DNA from: Falsigemmobacter intermedius
Lineage (GTDB): Bacteria; Pseudomonadota; Alphaproteobacteria; Rhodobacterales; Rhodobacteraceae
Direction of reading: 5' to 3'
Length of the DNA stretch: 64,000 nt
Assembly (NCBI RefSeq): GCF_004054105.1
Contig: NZ_SBLC01000001.1
Span: 172,362 to 236,361, forward strand
Shown piece after piece: positions 23,517 to 33,408 of this stretch (position 1 is its first letter; every line of letters starts with the position of its first letter). The notes under the pieces were generated by a model, which saw nothing but the letters and a program-made list of their open reading frames with translations, made no database searches and had not been told where the DNA came from. The translations under genes were made by a program, and so were the position numbers.

Positions 23517-24431
23517 ATGGCACGCGGGCGCAAGGGCAATCCGATCTCGGGGTGGCTGGTGGTGGATAAGCCTGCGGGCGTGACCTCGACCGCAGTTGTG
23601 GGCAAGGTCCGCTGGGCGCTGAACGCGCAGAAGGCGGGCCATGCGGGCACGCTGGACCCGGCGGCCACCGGCGTTCTGGCCATTGCGCTGGGTGAGGCCA
23701 CGAAGACCGTGCCCTATATCACCGATGCCACGAAATGCTACCGCTTCGTGGTCAACCTTGGTGCGGCCACCAATACCGATGACGCGGAAGGCGAAGTGAT
23801 CGCCACCCGCGACAGCCGCCCCTCGGATGCGGAGATTGAAGCGGCGCTGGGGCAGTTCCGCGGGGATATCCAACAGGTGCCGCCGCAGTTCTCGGCGGTG
23901 CGGGTGGATGGTGAGCGCGCCTATGACCTGGCCCGCGAAGGTGAGCAGATGGAACTCGCCGCCCGCCCGCTCTTTGTTGAGAAGCTCGAGGTGATCTCGC
24001 GCCCCTCAGCCGATCAGGTGGAGCTTGAGATGATCTGCGGCAAAGGCGGCTATGTCCGCTCCATCGCGCGCGATCTGGGCGAAGCGCTGGGCTGCCTGGG
24101 GCATGTGGCCTGGCTGCGCCGGGTCTGGTCGGGTCCGTTCCGCGCCGAAGAGGGCATCTCGCCCGATGAGATTGAGCGTCTGTCGCGCACGCCGGAACTC
24201 GAAGCCCGGCTGCTGCCCGTTGAGGCGGGTCTGACCGGTCTGCCGCGCGTTGAAGCAACGCCTGAAGGCGCGGTGCGCCTTGGCCACGGCAATCCCGGAA
24301 TGGTGCTGGGTAATCTGCCCTGGGGCACCGAGGCCTGGGCCGCCTTTGAAGGCCGCGCCGTCGCGGTCGGCCGCTACCAAAGCGGCGAGTTGCATCCGGC
24401 CCGCGTTTTCGTGCTGCCGCCCGCGCGTTAA
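23517..24431 (+). CDS. truB: tRNA pseudouridine(55) synthase TruB
   Basis: TruB makes pseudouridine 55 in the T loop of tRNAs. The 304-residue product has [18 protein letters not shown] and the catalytic motif [14 protein letters not shown] with Asp47, followed by [20 protein letters not shown] and [24 protein letters not shown]-like C-terminal region (about residues 240-304) is present. The ATG is preceded by AAAAGGGGA. It stands 376 bp from the divergent rplS and does not sit in the infB-rbfA-truB order seen in other bacteria; rbfA is 37 kb away in this window. Confidence 0.95.
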   Translation: MARGRKGNPISGWLVVDKPAGVTSTAVVGKVRWALNAQKAGHAGTLDPAATGVLAIALGEATKTVPYITDATKCYRFVVNLGAATNTDDAEGEVIATRDSRPSDAEIEAALGQFRGDIQQVPPQFSAVRVDGERAYDLAREGEQMELAARPLFVEKLEVISRPSADQVELEMICGKGGYVRSIARDLGEALGCLGHVAWLRRVWSGPFRAEEGISPDEIERLSRTPELEARLLPVEAGLTGLPRVEATPEGAVRLGHGNPGMVLGNLPWGTEAWAAFEGRAVAVGRYQSGELHPARVFVLPPAR

Positions 24432-24495
24432 AACGCTTCCCCCCGCAGCTTCCCCGCGCTTAACTTCGGCGCGGAGGAATTGAGGGGGGGACATC

Positions 24496-25998
24496 ATGAA
24501 TCCGGCACTCTGGCTGAAGCGGACGGCGGATCTGTCGCCGAGCGCTCCGGCCCTCTTTCAGGGCCAGCAATGTCTGGCCGATTATGCGGCCTTCCGCGAT
24601 CAGGCTGCGGCCTTCGCAGAGGGGCTGAAGCGGCGGGGTATCGCTCCGGGCGACCGTGTGGCGATCTTTATGAAGAACTGCACCGATTATCTGGTGGCAG
24701 AATTCGGCATCTGGTGGGCCGGGGCCGTGGTGGTCCCCGTCAATGCCAAGCTTCATGGCGCAGAGGCTGACTGGATCACGGAAAACTCCGGCGCAAAGCT
24801 GGTGATCGCTGCAGAGGGGGCGGGTCTGTCGCGGGGTCTGCCGCAGATTGCCCCTGGCAGCAGCGGCTGGGCTGAGATGCTCTCGCAGCCCGGTTCCGCC
24901 GAGCCGCATGAGATGGGACCTGAGGCCGCCTGCTGGCTTTTCTACACCTCAGGCACGACCGGGCGGCCCAAGGGCGTCATTCTGACGGCGGCCAACCTGG
25001 GCGCGGCCACCTCGGATTATCTGGCCGATGTCGATCAGGTCTTCGCTGAGGATGTGGCGCTTTACGCAGCGCCCATGTCGCATGGTGCGGGCTTTTACTG
25101 TCTGCCGCATGTGGTGCGCGGTGCGCGCCACTGCGTGCCCGAGAGCGGCGGATTTGAGCCTGCCGAGATTTTTGATCTCGCCGAAGCGCTGGGCCGTATT
25201 CACATGTTTGCAGCCCCCACCATGGTCAAGCGCCTGACCGCTGAAGCCCGCGCCAGCGGGCGCAGGGGGCAGGGGCTGCGCAGCGTTATTTATGGCGGCG
25301 GGCCGATGTATCTGGCCGATATCACCGAGGCTCAACAGATCTTTGGGGACATCTTCATCCAGATTTACGGTCAGGGCGAATGCCCCATGACCATCACCAC
25401 CCTCAGCCGCGCTGAGGTGGCAGACCACAGCCATCCTGAGTGGCAAAGCCGTCTCGGCTCGGTCGGGCGGGCCTTTACTTCCGTGCAGGTCAGGGTCGCA
25501 GATGCGCAGGGACGCCCCCTGCCGCCCGGTGAGATCGGCGAGATCCTTGTGAAGGGCGCGCCGGTCATGGCGGGCTATTGGCAAAATGACAAAGCCACCG
25601 CCGAGACGATCCGTGACGGCTGGCTGCGCACCGGCGATATGGGGGCCCTAGACGGCGCGGGCTATCTGACGCTGCACGACCGCTCCAAAGACGTCATCAT
25701 CACCGGCGGCACCAATGTCTACCCGCGTGAGGTTGAGGAGGCGCTTCTGACCCATCCGGGGGTGGTTGAGGTCTCGGTCATCGGCCGGCCCGATCCGGAG
25801 TGGGGCGAGAATATCGTGGCCTTCGTGGTCGGAGAGGCTTTGCAGGTGAGTGATCTTGAGGCGCATCTCGCCGCACGCATTGCCCGGTTCAAGCGGCCCA
25901 AAGAATGGCACTTTGTGACGGAGCTGCCGAAGAACAACTATGGCAAGATCCTGAAAACCGAGCTGCGGGAGCGGCTGAAAGCGCCTGTCGCAGGGTGA
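24496..25998 (+). CDS. AMP-dependent acyl-CoA synthetase/ligase
   Basis: A 500-residue ANL-superfamily ligase that activates a carboxylic acid as acyl-AMP and then forms the CoA thioester. Core motifs: LFYTSGTTGRPKGVILT (P-loop, about residues 150-166), YGQGECPMT (A5; the usual Y-G-x-T-E has Gly for Thr), GWLRTGDMGALDGAGYLTLH (A7), DRSKDVIITGGTNVYPREVE (A8) and PKNNYGKILK with the catalytic Lys. The length and architecture resemble medium or long chain fatty acyl-CoA synthetases; the substrate is not determined. It is a monocistronic unit with its own terminator. Confidence 0.87.
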   Translation: MNPALWLKRTADLSPSAPALFQGQQCLADYAAFRDQAAAFAEGLKRRGIAPGDRVAIFMKNCTDYLVAEFGIWWAGAVVVPVNAKLHGAEADWITENSGAKLVIAAEGAGLSRGLPQIAPGSSGWAEMLSQPGSAEPHEMGPEAACWLFYTSGTTGRPKGVILTAANLGAATSDYLADVDQVFAEDVALYAAPMSHGAGFYCLPHVVRGARHCVPESGGFEPAEIFDLAEALGRIHMFAAPTMVKRLTAEARASGRRGQGLRSVIYGGGPMYLADITEAQQIFGDIFIQIYGQGECPMTITTLSRAEVADHSHPEWQSRLGSVGRAFTSVQVRVADAQGRPLPPGEIGEILVKGAPVMAGYWQNDKATAETIRDGWLRTGDMGALDGAGYLTLHDRSKDVIITGGTNVYPREVEEALLTHPGVVEVSVIGRPDPEWGENIVAFVVGEALQVSDLEAHLAARIARFKRPKEWHFVTELPKNNYGKILKTELRERLKAPVAG

Positions 25999-26013
25999 TC
26001 CTGGTTTGTTCCA

Positions 26014-26044
26014 CCCCGGCCTTTCTGGCAAAGGCCGGGGTTTT
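26014..26044 (+). terminator. terminator after acyl-CoA synthetase
   Basis: Perfect 11-bp stem (26014-26024 with 26030-26040) and TTTT. Confidence 0.9.
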
Positions 26045-26140
26045 ACTGATTTTATTGGATTTTTTTGCAGGCCCGGGGTCTCTCTTTGTTCCATGCCCGC
26101 AAAAACGTCATGCACCGGAAACAAAGGGTTTTTCACGAAA

Positions 26141-26166
26141 AAGGGGCCGGATAACCGGCCCCTTTT
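26141..26166 (-). terminator. terminator after aminopeptidase (minus strand)
   Basis: Stem AAGGGGCCGG/CCGGCCCCTT around ATAA, with T-rich flanks on both strands. Confidence 0.85.
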
Positions 26167-26184
26167 GTTCTTTCCCCGCAGATG

Positions 26185-27429
26185 TCAGGCCCATTCGCCT
26201 TTGCGCATCACCGCAACGCGGCTGCCATCGGCATTGATGCCGTCCACATCCACCTCGCCCGAGCCGATCATCCAGTCGACATGGATGATCGAGGAGTTGC
26301 CACCCCGGGCTTTGACCTGCTCTTCGCTCAGATCGGCGCCGCCGACGAAGCATTTCGAATAGCACTGGCCAAGCGCGATATGGCTGGCGGCGTTTTCGTC
26401 AAAGAGGGTGTTGTAAAACAGCAGCCCCGACTGCGAGATCGGCGAGGAATGCGGCACCAGGGCCACCTCACCCAGGCGGCGCGCGCCCTCATCGCTTTCG
26501 ATGAGCTTTTGCAGCACATCTTCGCCCTTCGTGGCATGGGCTTCCACGATTTTGCCGCCCTCAAATTTCACGCGGATCCCGTCAATCAGGCTTCCCTGAT
26601 GCGAGAGCGGTTTCGTGGCCGAGACATAGCCCTCAACCCGCAGGGCATGGGGGGTGGTGAAGACCTCTTCGGTGGGGATATTGGCGTTGCACTCTGCGCC
26701 GTTCTTCGCCGTAGAGGCACCGCCGTGCCACTCATGGCCATCGGCGAGGCCGACGGTCAGATCGGTGCCGGGGCCGGTGAATTGCAGGGCCGCAAAGCGG
26801 TTGCCGTTCAGCCAGGCGGAACGCTCCGCCAGACGTGCGCTGTGCGCGGCCCAGTCAGCAACCGGATCGTCACCATCAATGCGGCTGGCTTTGAAGATCG
26901 CATCGGCCAGCGCGGCCTGGACCTCATCAGGCGGCAGATCCGGGAAAACCTGCTGCGCCCAGGCCATGCCCGGCCAGGCAACGATGGTCCAGTTGATGTC
27001 AAAATTCACGATCGGCGCCTGGGCGGGCTTATAGGCCATGGCATTGGCCCGCGAGGCGCGGGCCACTTTGGCCGGGTCCTGACCGCTCAGCAGCATCGGG
27101 TTGTCGCCCACAATGGCCATCCGCGCGGTGCCTGCCTTATAGGCCTGGGCCATGCCGTCAAAAAGCCAGCCGGTGGCGCGGTCGAAGCTGTGATCGCCCG
27201 CATGCTGATAGCGTGCCAGAACCACCTCTTCATCGCCGTAAACCGGCGTCACCAGGCCCGCGCCCGCCCGATAGGCATGGGCGGCGATGCGGCGCACCAG
27301 GGGCGCGGCCGAGATCGGCGCGGTCAGGATCAGATCCTGGCCTTCCTGCAGGTTCAGACCGACCTTCACGGCCACGCGGGCCAGACGGTCAAGACGCTCT
27401 TCGCTCAGGGACGGGGGGGTGAGGCTCAT
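26185..27429 (-). CDS. M29 family aminopeptidase
   Basis: A 414-residue cytosolic metallopeptidase of the AmpS/thermophilic aminopeptidase T family, which removes N-terminal residues. Characteristic stretches are NLQEGQDLILTAPISAAPLV, FTGPGTDLTVGLADGHEWHG, ECNANIPTEEVFTTPH (metal-binding Glu residues), RLGEVALVPHSSPI and FYNTLFDENAASHIALG (metal-binding Asp/His/Glu), and HVDWMIGSGEVDVDG near the end. The ATG at 27429 fits the family N-terminus; the frame continues upstream to 27864 but overlaps the divergent aldehyde dehydrogenase and has no family similarity. Confidence 0.9.
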   Translation of the reverse strand: MSLTPPSLSEERLDRLARVAVKVGLNLQEGQDLILTAPISAAPLVRRIAAHAYRAGAGLVTPVYGDEEVVLARYQHAGDHSFDRATGWLFDGMAQAYKAGTARMAIVGDNPMLLSGQDPAKVARASRANAMAYKPAQAPIVNFDINWTIVAWPGMAWAQQVFPDLPPDEVQAALADAIFKASRIDGDDPVADWAAHSARLAERSAWLNGNRFAALQFTGPGTDLTVGLADGHEWHGGASTAKNGAECNANIPTEEVFTTPHALRVEGYVSATKPLSHQGSLIDGIRVKFEGGKIVEAHATKGEDVLQKLIESDEGARRLGEVALVPHSSPISQSGLLFYNTLFDENAASHIALGQCYSKCFVGGADLSEEQVKARGGNSSIIHVDWMIGSGEVDVDGINADGSRVAVMRKGEWA

Positions 27430-27526
27430 GTGGGCACCTTTCTGTTTGTGCTGAAAGTGACCCTGAATGCGGGCTGTTGCAAGACGCGCCGCCCTCGCGC
27501 AGGCTGCACAAAGAGCGGAGGACATG

Positions 27527-28927
27527 ATGAGCCGGACTGTCGGAACTCTCTTTGAGGCGCAGCGCCGCCTGGTGGCTGAGCGACGGCTCAGCTTTGACCC
27601 GGCCGCGCGCAAAGACGCGCTCGAGGCTTTGCGCCGGGCAATCCTTGCCCATGAAGGGCAGATCATCGCGGCGCTTGCGCAGGATTTCGGCAAGCCCGAG
27701 GCAGAGGTGCTTCTGACCGAAATTCTGCCGGTTCTCAGTGAAATCCGTCTGGCGCAGCGACGGGTGAAGGCCTGGGCCCGCGACCGCCGGGTGGGCGTGA
27801 CGCTGACCACAATGGGCACCTCAGCCCGCATCCGGCGCGAGCCGCGGGGGGTCTGTCTGATCATTGCGCCCTGGAATTACCCGCTGAACCTTGCGCTGGG
27901 GCCGCTGGTCTCCTGCCTCGCCGCCGGTAACAGCGCCATCGTGAAACCCTCTGAGCTGACACCTGCGACTTCGGCGGTGATCGCAAAGATCATCGCCTCG
28001 GCTTTTGATCCGGACCTTGTGGCGGTGGCAGAAGGCGGGGTTGAAACTTCGACGGAGCTTCTGGCGCTGCCCTTTGATCATATCTTCTTCACCGGCTCGC
28101 CGGAGGTGGGCCGCATTGTGATGACGGCCGCCGCAAAGCACCTCTCTACGGTGACGCTGGAACTGGGAGGCAAATCTCCGGTGATCGTCGGTCCCGGAGC
28201 AGATTTGGCGAAGGCGGCGGAGTGGATCACCTTTGGTAAGCTGACCAATGCGGGGCAGACCTGCATCGCGCCGGATCATCTGTTTGTGCACGAAGACATT
28301 CGTGACGCGTTTTTACCCCTGCTGCGCGCGAGGATTGCCCGTGTGATTGACAAGGGCCCCATGGCGGGCATCATCTCGCCGCGTCATGCCGGACGTCTGG
28401 AAACCCTGCTGCGCGAGGCAGAGGCCGCAGGGGCAAAGGTGACCCGGGAGCGAACGGGCGGGGAGGGGAGCTTCGCTCCGGCGCTTGTCAGCGCAATCAC
28501 TCCTGAGATGCGTCTCGATCAGGAAGAGATCTTCGGTCCCATCCTGCCGGTGATCCCCTTTCGGGATCTGTCGGCGGTCCTGGCGCGGATCAACGCGCGA
28601 CCCAAACCGCTCGCGCTTTATGTTTTTGAAAAGGATCAGGCCTTCATCGACCAGGCTATCGGCTCCACCTCTTCGGGAGGCGTGGGGGTCAATCTGACGG
28701 TGCTGCACTATAGCCACGAGGGCCTGCCCTTTGGCGGGGTGAACCACTCCGGCCATGGGGCGGCGCATGGTGAATGGGGGTTCCTCGCCTTTTCGCATCA
28801 GCGCGCGATTTTGCAAAACCGCTTCTCTCCGCTGGGAATGATCTTTCCGCCCTGGACGGGGGGGAAGCTGCGCCTGATCCGGCTTGCGAAGCGGCTGATC
28901 GGCGGCGGTGTGTCGGGTAAATCCTGA
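27527..28927 (+). CDS. class 3-type aldehyde dehydrogenase
   Basis: A 466-residue NAD(P)-dependent aldehyde dehydrogenase of the class 3/fatty or coniferyl aldehyde type. All catalytic elements are present: IAPWNYPLNLALGPL (Asn), IVKPSELTP (Lys), FTGSPEVGR, VTLELGGKSPVIVG (general base Glu) and NAGQTCIAPDHL (nucleophile Cys). It ends with a hydrophobic/basic C-terminal region, GGKLRLIRLAKRLIGGG, perhaps membrane associated as in fatty aldehyde dehydrogenases. The ATG at 27527 has GGAGG 5 nt upstream; 27524 is an alternative. deoC starts 17 nt after the stop. Confidence 0.88.
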   Translation: MSRTVGTLFEAQRRLVAERRLSFDPAARKDALEALRRAILAHEGQIIAALAQDFGKPEAEVLLTEILPVLSEIRLAQRRVKAWARDRRVGVTLTTMGTSARIRREPRGVCLIIAPWNYPLNLALGPLVSCLAAGNSAIVKPSELTPATSAVIAKIIASAFDPDLVAVAEGGVETSTELLALPFDHIFFTGSPEVGRIVMTAAAKHLSTVTLELGGKSPVIVGPGADLAKAAEWITFGKLTNAGQTCIAPDHLFVHEDIRDAFLPLLRARIARVIDKGPMAGIISPRHAGRLETLLREAEAAGAKVTRERTGGEGSFAPALVSAITPEMRLDQEEIFGPILPVIPFRDLSAVLARINARPKPLALYVFEKDQAFIDQAIGSTSSGGVGVNLTVLHYSHEGLPFGGVNHSGHGAAHGEWGFLAFSHQRAILQNRFSPLGMIFPPWTGGKLRLIRLAKRLIGGGVSGKS

Positions 28928-28944
28928 AAGGAGGGGGGCGGCTT

Positions 28945-29886
28945 ATGGTGACGCGAAATCAGGGCAGCGGGTTTAAGCCTGCGCTTTTCACCTCCCGCGT
29001 GGTGAACCGCCCGGCGGCAGAGTGGCTTGCCGCATCTCTGCCGGGGCTGCGCAGCCTTAAGGGGGCGCATCAGGCCGCCTGGCTGGTGAATGCGGTGCGG
29101 TGCCTCGATCTGACGACGCTGGCTGGGGATGACACGGCAGGCCGCGTCGCGCGGCTTTGCGCCAAAGCCCGCGATCCCCTCGGGCCGCATCTCGCAGAGG
29201 CGCTGGGGGTCAGCGTCACCGTGGGTGCGGTCTGCGTCTATCCGACCATGGTGCGCCATGCCGTGAAGGCCCTTGAGGGCTCGGGCGTGCCGGTGGCCTC
29301 TGTCGCAACGGGCTTTCCTGCCGGGCTGACGCCGCTGCCGCTGCGGCTCGCCGAGATCAGCTATGCGGTGGATCAGGGCGCGGATGAGATTGATGTGGTT
29401 ATCACCCGTGAATATGCGCTGACCGGCGATTGGGCAGCGCTCTATGAGGAGATCGCACAGATGCGTGCTGCCTGCGGCGAGGCGCATCTGAAGGTCATTC
29501 TGGCGACCGGGGATCTGCGCTCGCTCACCACGGTTTACCGCGCCGCGATGGTGGCGATGCAGGCGGGGGCGGATTTCATCAAGACCTCCACCGGCAAAGA
29601 GGAGGTGAATGCCACCCTGCCGGTCTCACTGATCATGCTGCGCGCGATCCGGGACTATCAGGCACAGACGGGGCAGATCGTCGGCTTCAAGCCTGCAGGC
29701 GGGCTGCGGACGTCGAAAGATGCCCTGACCTGGCAGGTTCTGATGAAAGAGGAACTCGGCCTGTCCTGGCTGCAGCCGGATCTTTTCCGCATCGGCGCAA
29801 GCTCGCTTCTGGCAGATATAGAGCGTCAGCTTTCGCATTATGTGACCGGCCGTTACGCGGCTTTCCATCATCAGGAACCGGCCTGA
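28945..29886 (+). CDS. deoC: deoxyribose-phosphate aldolase
   Basis: DeoC splits 2-deoxyribose 5-phosphate into glyceraldehyde 3-phosphate and acetaldehyde, ending deoxynucleoside breakdown. The 313-residue product is of the longer class, with VRCLDLTTLAGDDT, VGAVCVYPTMVRHA, GADEIDVVITREY, LKVILATGDL (first Lys) and GADFIKTSTGKEEVNATLP (Schiff-base Lys), then GFKPAGGLRTSKDAL. A strong AAGGAGG lies upstream. Aldehyde dehydrogenases on both sides fit removal of the acetaldehyde released, although one of them looks inactive. Confidence 0.95.
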   Translation: MVTRNQGSGFKPALFTSRVVNRPAAEWLAASLPGLRSLKGAHQAAWLVNAVRCLDLTTLAGDDTAGRVARLCAKARDPLGPHLAEALGVSVTVGAVCVYPTMVRHAVKALEGSGVPVASVATGFPAGLTPLPLRLAEISYAVDQGADEIDVVITREYALTGDWAALYEEIAQMRAACGEAHLKVILATGDLRSLTTVYRAAMVAMQAGADFIKTSTGKEEVNATLPVSLIMLRAIRDYQAQTGQIVGFKPAGGLRTSKDALTWQVLMKEELGLSWLQPDLFRIGASSLLADIERQLSHYVTGRYAAFHHQEPA

Positions 29887-29895
29887 GGAGGCAGT

Positions 29896-31995
29896 ATGAC
29901 CGAGATCGCGGAGATCATGGCCGAGATGAGCTACAGCACAGTCCACGACAGCCTGGATGAGGGGAGAGCCTGGATTGAGTCCCGCGCCATCGCGCGCCAT
30001 TTCATCAATGGCCGCCCCTGCGAGGGGGGCGACCTGCGCCCTGTCCTCAATCCCGCAACCGGTACTCAACTGGCCCGCGTGCCTCTGGCCCGCGAGGCAG
30101 AACTTTCCGCCGCCCTGGCCTCCGCGCGTCAGGCGCAGTCGGGTTGGGCGGCGCTGGGCGGTGAGGGGCGGGCACGTCACCTCTTTGCCCTGGCCCGTGC
30201 GCTGCAAAAGCAGGAGCGCCTCTTCGCAGAGACAGAGGCACTGAACCTTGGCGGCAGTCTGCGCGCTTTACGTGAGAGGGATCTTCCGCTCGCGATTCAG
30301 TCTCTGCGCCACCACGCAGGTTCCGCCCTGCAGCGGGAGGAGGCCTCTTCCGCAGCTTCGCCCCATGGCATCTGCGCCGGGCTTTGCACGCGACAGGCCC
30401 CGTTGCTGACAGCGGTCACTCTCCTCGCGCCCGCATTGGCGGCAGGCAATGTCGTGGTGTTGAAGCCCTCGCATCTGACGCCGCTCAGTGCTGATCTTCT
30501 GGCCGGGCTGGCGCAGGACAGCGGCCTGCCGCCGGGTGTTCTGACCCTCCTTCAGGGCGATGAGGAAACGGGCGCTCTGCTTTCCGGGCATCCTGAGGTC
30601 GATATGGTCGCCTTCTGCGGATCTGCGGCTTCGGCCGTAGAACTCCGCGAAGCCCTTGCGGGTCGGGGCAAAGCCCTAGCGCTTTCGATCACCGGATCCA
30701 CCACCTTTATCCTGCTGGAGGATGCGGATCCCGATGCTGCCGCAGAGGCCCTGGCTGAGAGCCTGCGCATGAGGCCGGGGGACAGCGGCCCCCGCCTTCT
30801 GGTGCAGGAGGGGATCGCTGCCGATTTTACCGCAAGGCTGAAGGCGCGGCTGGCCAGGCGCCCGGATGAGGCGCTGTTGTGCACTCCCGAGGCCATTGTC
30901 GCCTTCCGCACCGCGGAGGAGGCTCTGCAGCTGGCCGCCCACGCCCGCTTTCCCCAATCCGCCTCGATCTGGAGCGAGACGATCACCGTGGCGAGCGATC
31001 TTGCATTGCGGGTGAAGGCGGCGGAGGTCTGGATCAACTGCATCGGAGAGCGGCATCCCGGCACGGCGTCCTTCGGGATCGGCTTTGATCCGCTGGGCGG
31101 CTCCCGGGGGGCGGAGGTCTTTCTCAGGGCTCCGGCTGCGGGTGGCATTCAGCGGCCTGACCCCGCCGCTCCCTGGTCCGAAGACACTGTGACCGGCAGG
31201 CCCGGCGCGAGAGAGGAGGCACCTCTGAAGCATTGGATCGGCGGAAAGTTCACCGCGGGAGACGCGGGTTTGTCTCTGGCCGTCCCGGGCGGCCCCCGGG
31301 TCGCTTCCGGAAATCGTAAAGACATCCGCAATGCTGTTGAAGCGGCAGTGAATGCAACAGCCTGGCCTGCACTGAGCAGCGATCAGCGCGCTCAGGCTCT
31401 GTGGTCTGTTGCGGAACACCTCCGGCAGCGCCAGGCTGAATTCGCCGCCCTCACTTCAGACCAGGAGGTTGAAGAGGCGATCCGCAGCCTCTTCGCCACA
31501 GCCGCTCTCGCCGGTCATATTCAGGGCAGGGTGCAGGAGACGAATCCGGGCTATCTGACACTGGAGCGCTTTGATCCTCTGGGTGTCATTGCCATTCTCT
31601 GCCCGCCCGAAGCCCCGCTTGCGCGGCTCATCGCCCTCACCGCCCCGGCCCTTGCAATGGGAAATCGCGTGGTCTGCGTCCCGTCAGAGGCCGCGCCCCA
31701 TGTGGGGGCAAAACTCGCGCAGGTTTTTGCCCTCTCGGATCTTCCGGCGGGGGCGCTGAATATCGTGACCGGACCACAGCTGCCGCTGGCAGAGGTCCTG
31801 GCCCTGCATGAAGAGGTCAGCGCAATATGGTCTTTCGGTACCGCCCAAGGCAGCGCCAGGGCTGAGGCTCTCTCAGCGGCCAGGCTCAAACCCTGTCTCA
31901 CAGAGGGTGGCAACAGCCTGTGGCAGAGCGGCACGACAGAGATGCTGAAAAGGGCAGCCCGAAGCCGGACAATCTGGCTGCCCTATGGGGCTTAG
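29896..31995 (+). CDS. two-domain ALDH16-like protein, catalytic residues lost
   Basis: A 699-residue protein made of two aldehyde-dehydrogenase-like halves, residues about 30-420 and 430-690, the layout of the ALDH16 family (vertebrate ALDH16A1 and bacterial relatives). The N-terminal half still follows the fold: [35 protein letters not shown] with Lys190. However, the PWN Asn is replaced (CTRQAPL), the base Glu position reads LSITGS (Ser264) and the Cys nucleophile position reads [13 protein letters not shown] (Gly295). The C-terminal half lacks these residues too, as is normal in ALDH16. So it is probably not a dehydrogenase but a structural or regulatory partner. It follows deoC by 9 nt. 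Confidence 0.78.
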   Translation: MTEIAEIMAEMSYSTVHDSLDEGRAWIESRAIARHFINGRPCEGGDLRPVLNPATGTQLARVPLAREAELSAALASARQAQSGWAALGGEGRARHLFALARALQKQERLFAETEALNLGGSLRALRERDLPLAIQSLRHHAGSALQREEASSAASPHGICAGLCTRQAPLLTAVTLLAPALAAGNVVVLKPSHLTPLSADLLAGLAQDSGLPPGVLTLLQGDEETGALLSGHPEVDMVAFCGSAASAVELREALAGRGKALALSITGSTTFILLEDADPDAAAEALAESLRMRPGDSGPRLLVQEGIAADFTARLKARLARRPDEALLCTPEAIVAFRTAEEALQLAAHARFPQSASIWSETITVASDLALRVKAAEVWINCIGERHPGTASFGIGFDPLGGSRGAEVFLRAPAAGGIQRPDPAAPWSEDTVTGRPGAREEAPLKHWIGGKFTAGDAGLSLAVPGGPRVASGNRKDIRNAVEAAVNATAWPALSSDQRAQALWSVAEHLRQRQAEFAALTSDQEVEEAIRSLFATAALAGHIQGRVQETNPGYLTLERFDPLGVIAILCPPEAPLARLIALTAPALAMGNRVVCVPSEAAPHVGAKLAQVFALSDLPAGALNIVTGPQLPLAEVLALHEEVSAIWSFGTAQGSARAEALSAARLKPCLTEGGNSLWQSGTTEMLKRAARSRTIWLPYGA

Positions 31996-32894
31996 CTCAG
32001 TCGCTCGGGCAGGCTCAGCCCGCGCAAAGCCTCCGCCACAGGCAGGGCCTTCCTGCCCTCACGCTGGACATGGCTGAGACGGACCGCGCCGCTGCCGCAG
32101 GCAACCACCAGACCCTCCCCGGGCAATATCGTGCCCGGGCTGCCCGCGCCGGCGACCGCCGTGGCACGCAGAACCTTCAGCCGTTCACTGCCCATCTGAC
32201 ACCAGGCACCCGGAAAGGGCGAGAGACCGCGAATGCGCCGCGCCACCACCTCAGAGGGCAGCGACCAGTCGATGCGCGCCTCCGCCTTATCGATCTTTCT
32301 GGCATAGGTGACGCCCTCCTCAGGCTGAACCTCAGCCTTCAGATCGGGCAATTGCGCAAGGGCCGTGACGATCATCTTCGCCCCAAGCACAGAGAGCCGG
32401 TCATGCAGATCCGAAGTGGTCTCCTCTGCACCAATCGCAACCGCTTCGCGCAGCAGCACCGGGCCTGTGTCCAGACCGGCTTCCATCTGCATGATGCAGA
32501 TCCCGGTCTCAGCATCCCCCTCCATGATCGCACGATGGATCGGTGCCGCCCCGCGCCAGCGCGGCAGCAGAGAGGCATGGATGTTCAGACAGCCATGTTT
32601 AGGGGCATCCAGAACCACCTGGGGCAGCAAAAGCCCATAGGCCACCACCACCGCCACATCGGCATCGAGTGCGGCAAATTCCGCCTGAGCTTCTTGGGTC
32701 TTCAGCGACACCGGATGGCGCACCTCCAGGCCAAGCGCTTCTGCCGCCGCCTGCACCGGAGAGGGACGCAGCTGCTGCCCGCGCCCGGCCGGGCGCGGAG
32801 GCTGGGAATAAACCGCCACGATCTCATGCTCCGCCGCCAGCGCCTGAAGCGCCGCCACGGAAAACTCGGGTGTCCCCATAAAAATGACACGCAT
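31992..32894 (-). CDS. fmt: methionyl-tRNA formyltransferase
   Basis: Fmt formylates Met on initiator tRNA. The 300-residue product has [19 protein letters not shown], the catalytic core [20 protein letters not shown] (Asn and His) and [10 protein letters not shown] (Asp), and a C-terminal OB-like tRNA-binding domain from about 205. It lies 6 nt downstream of a deformylase gene in the usual def-fmt order. Its stop overlaps the last codons of the ALDH16-like gene on the other strand by 4 nt. Confidence 0.96.
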   Translation of the reverse strand: MRVIFMGTPEFSVAALQALAAEHEIVAVYSQPPRPAGRGQQLRPSPVQAAAEALGLEVRHPVSLKTQEAQAEFAALDADVAVVVAYGLLLPQVVLDAPKHGCLNIHASLLPRWRGAAPIHRAIMEGDAETGICIMQMEAGLDTGPVLLREAVAIGAEETTSDLHDRLSVLGAKMIVTALAQLPDLKAEVQPEEGVTYARKIDKAEARIDWSLPSEVVARRIRGLSPFPGAWCQMGSERLKVLRATAVAGAGSPGTILPGEGLVVACGSGAVRLSHVQREGRKALPVAEALRGLSLPERLS

Positions 32895-32900
32895 CAGAGG

Positions 32901-33398
32901 TTACCTCCGGCTCAGCTTGGCCGCCTTCGCCAGCAGCATTTTGCGCTTCAGGGGGCTCAGCCGGTCGAAATACAGCCTGCCCTGCAGATGGTCGATCTGA
33001 TGCTGCACCGAGGTCGCCCAGAGATGCACGAAGTCGCGCTCCTCCGTCTCACCCTTTTCATTCAGAAAGCGCACCGTCACCGCGCGGGGACGTGAGATGA
33101 CGGCAGAGACACCCGGCAGATTGGGGCTGGCCTCATCATGCTCGCGCATCTGGCCAGAGGCATGCAGAATCTCAGGGTTCGCCATCAGAACGGCCTTGCC
33201 GCGCTCGTCTGAGCAATCCACCACCGCGAGTTGCAACATGACACCAATCTGCGGCCCGGCCAGGCCCACCCCGGGCATGGCGTCCATGGTCTCCACCATA
33301 TCCGCCCAGATGGCGCGGATCTCATCGGTGATCTCCGCCACCGGCGGCACGACGGTTTTCAGGCGTTTGTCGGGATAGGACAGAAAGGGGCGGAGCAT
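32901..33398 (-). CDS. peptide deformylase paralogue with replaced active-site residues
   Basis: A 165-residue protein clearly of the deformylase fold: MLRPFLSYPDKRLKTVVPPV, then motif 1 as GVGLAGPQIG (43-52). Motif 2 (normally EGCLS with the metal-ligand Cys) reads EASPNLPGVSA, so the Cys is Ser91. Motif 3 (HExDH) reads QHQIDHLQG, so the catalytic Glu is Gln134, while both His ligands remain. Deformylase activity is therefore unlikely. The frame is intact and sits between an active-looking paralogue (10 nt upstream) and fmt (6 nt downstream), so it is maintained in the operon. It may modulate its paralogues or bind ribosomes. Confidence 0.85.
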   Translation of the reverse strand: MLRPFLSYPDKRLKTVVPPVAEITDEIRAIWADMVETMDAMPGVGLAGPQIGVMLQLAVVDCSDERGKAVLMANPEILHASGQMREHDEASPNLPGVSAVISRPRAVTVRFLNEKGETEERDFVHLWATSVQHQIDHLQGRLYFDRLSPLKRKMLLAKAAKLSRR

Positions 33399-33408
33399 GG
33401 GCTCTCCT

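Noticed and set aside
27430..27864. N-terminal extension of the M29 aminopeptidase frame
   Set aside because: The extension overlaps the divergent aldehyde dehydrogenase coding region and has no similarity to the family; the ATG at 27429 matches known N-termini.
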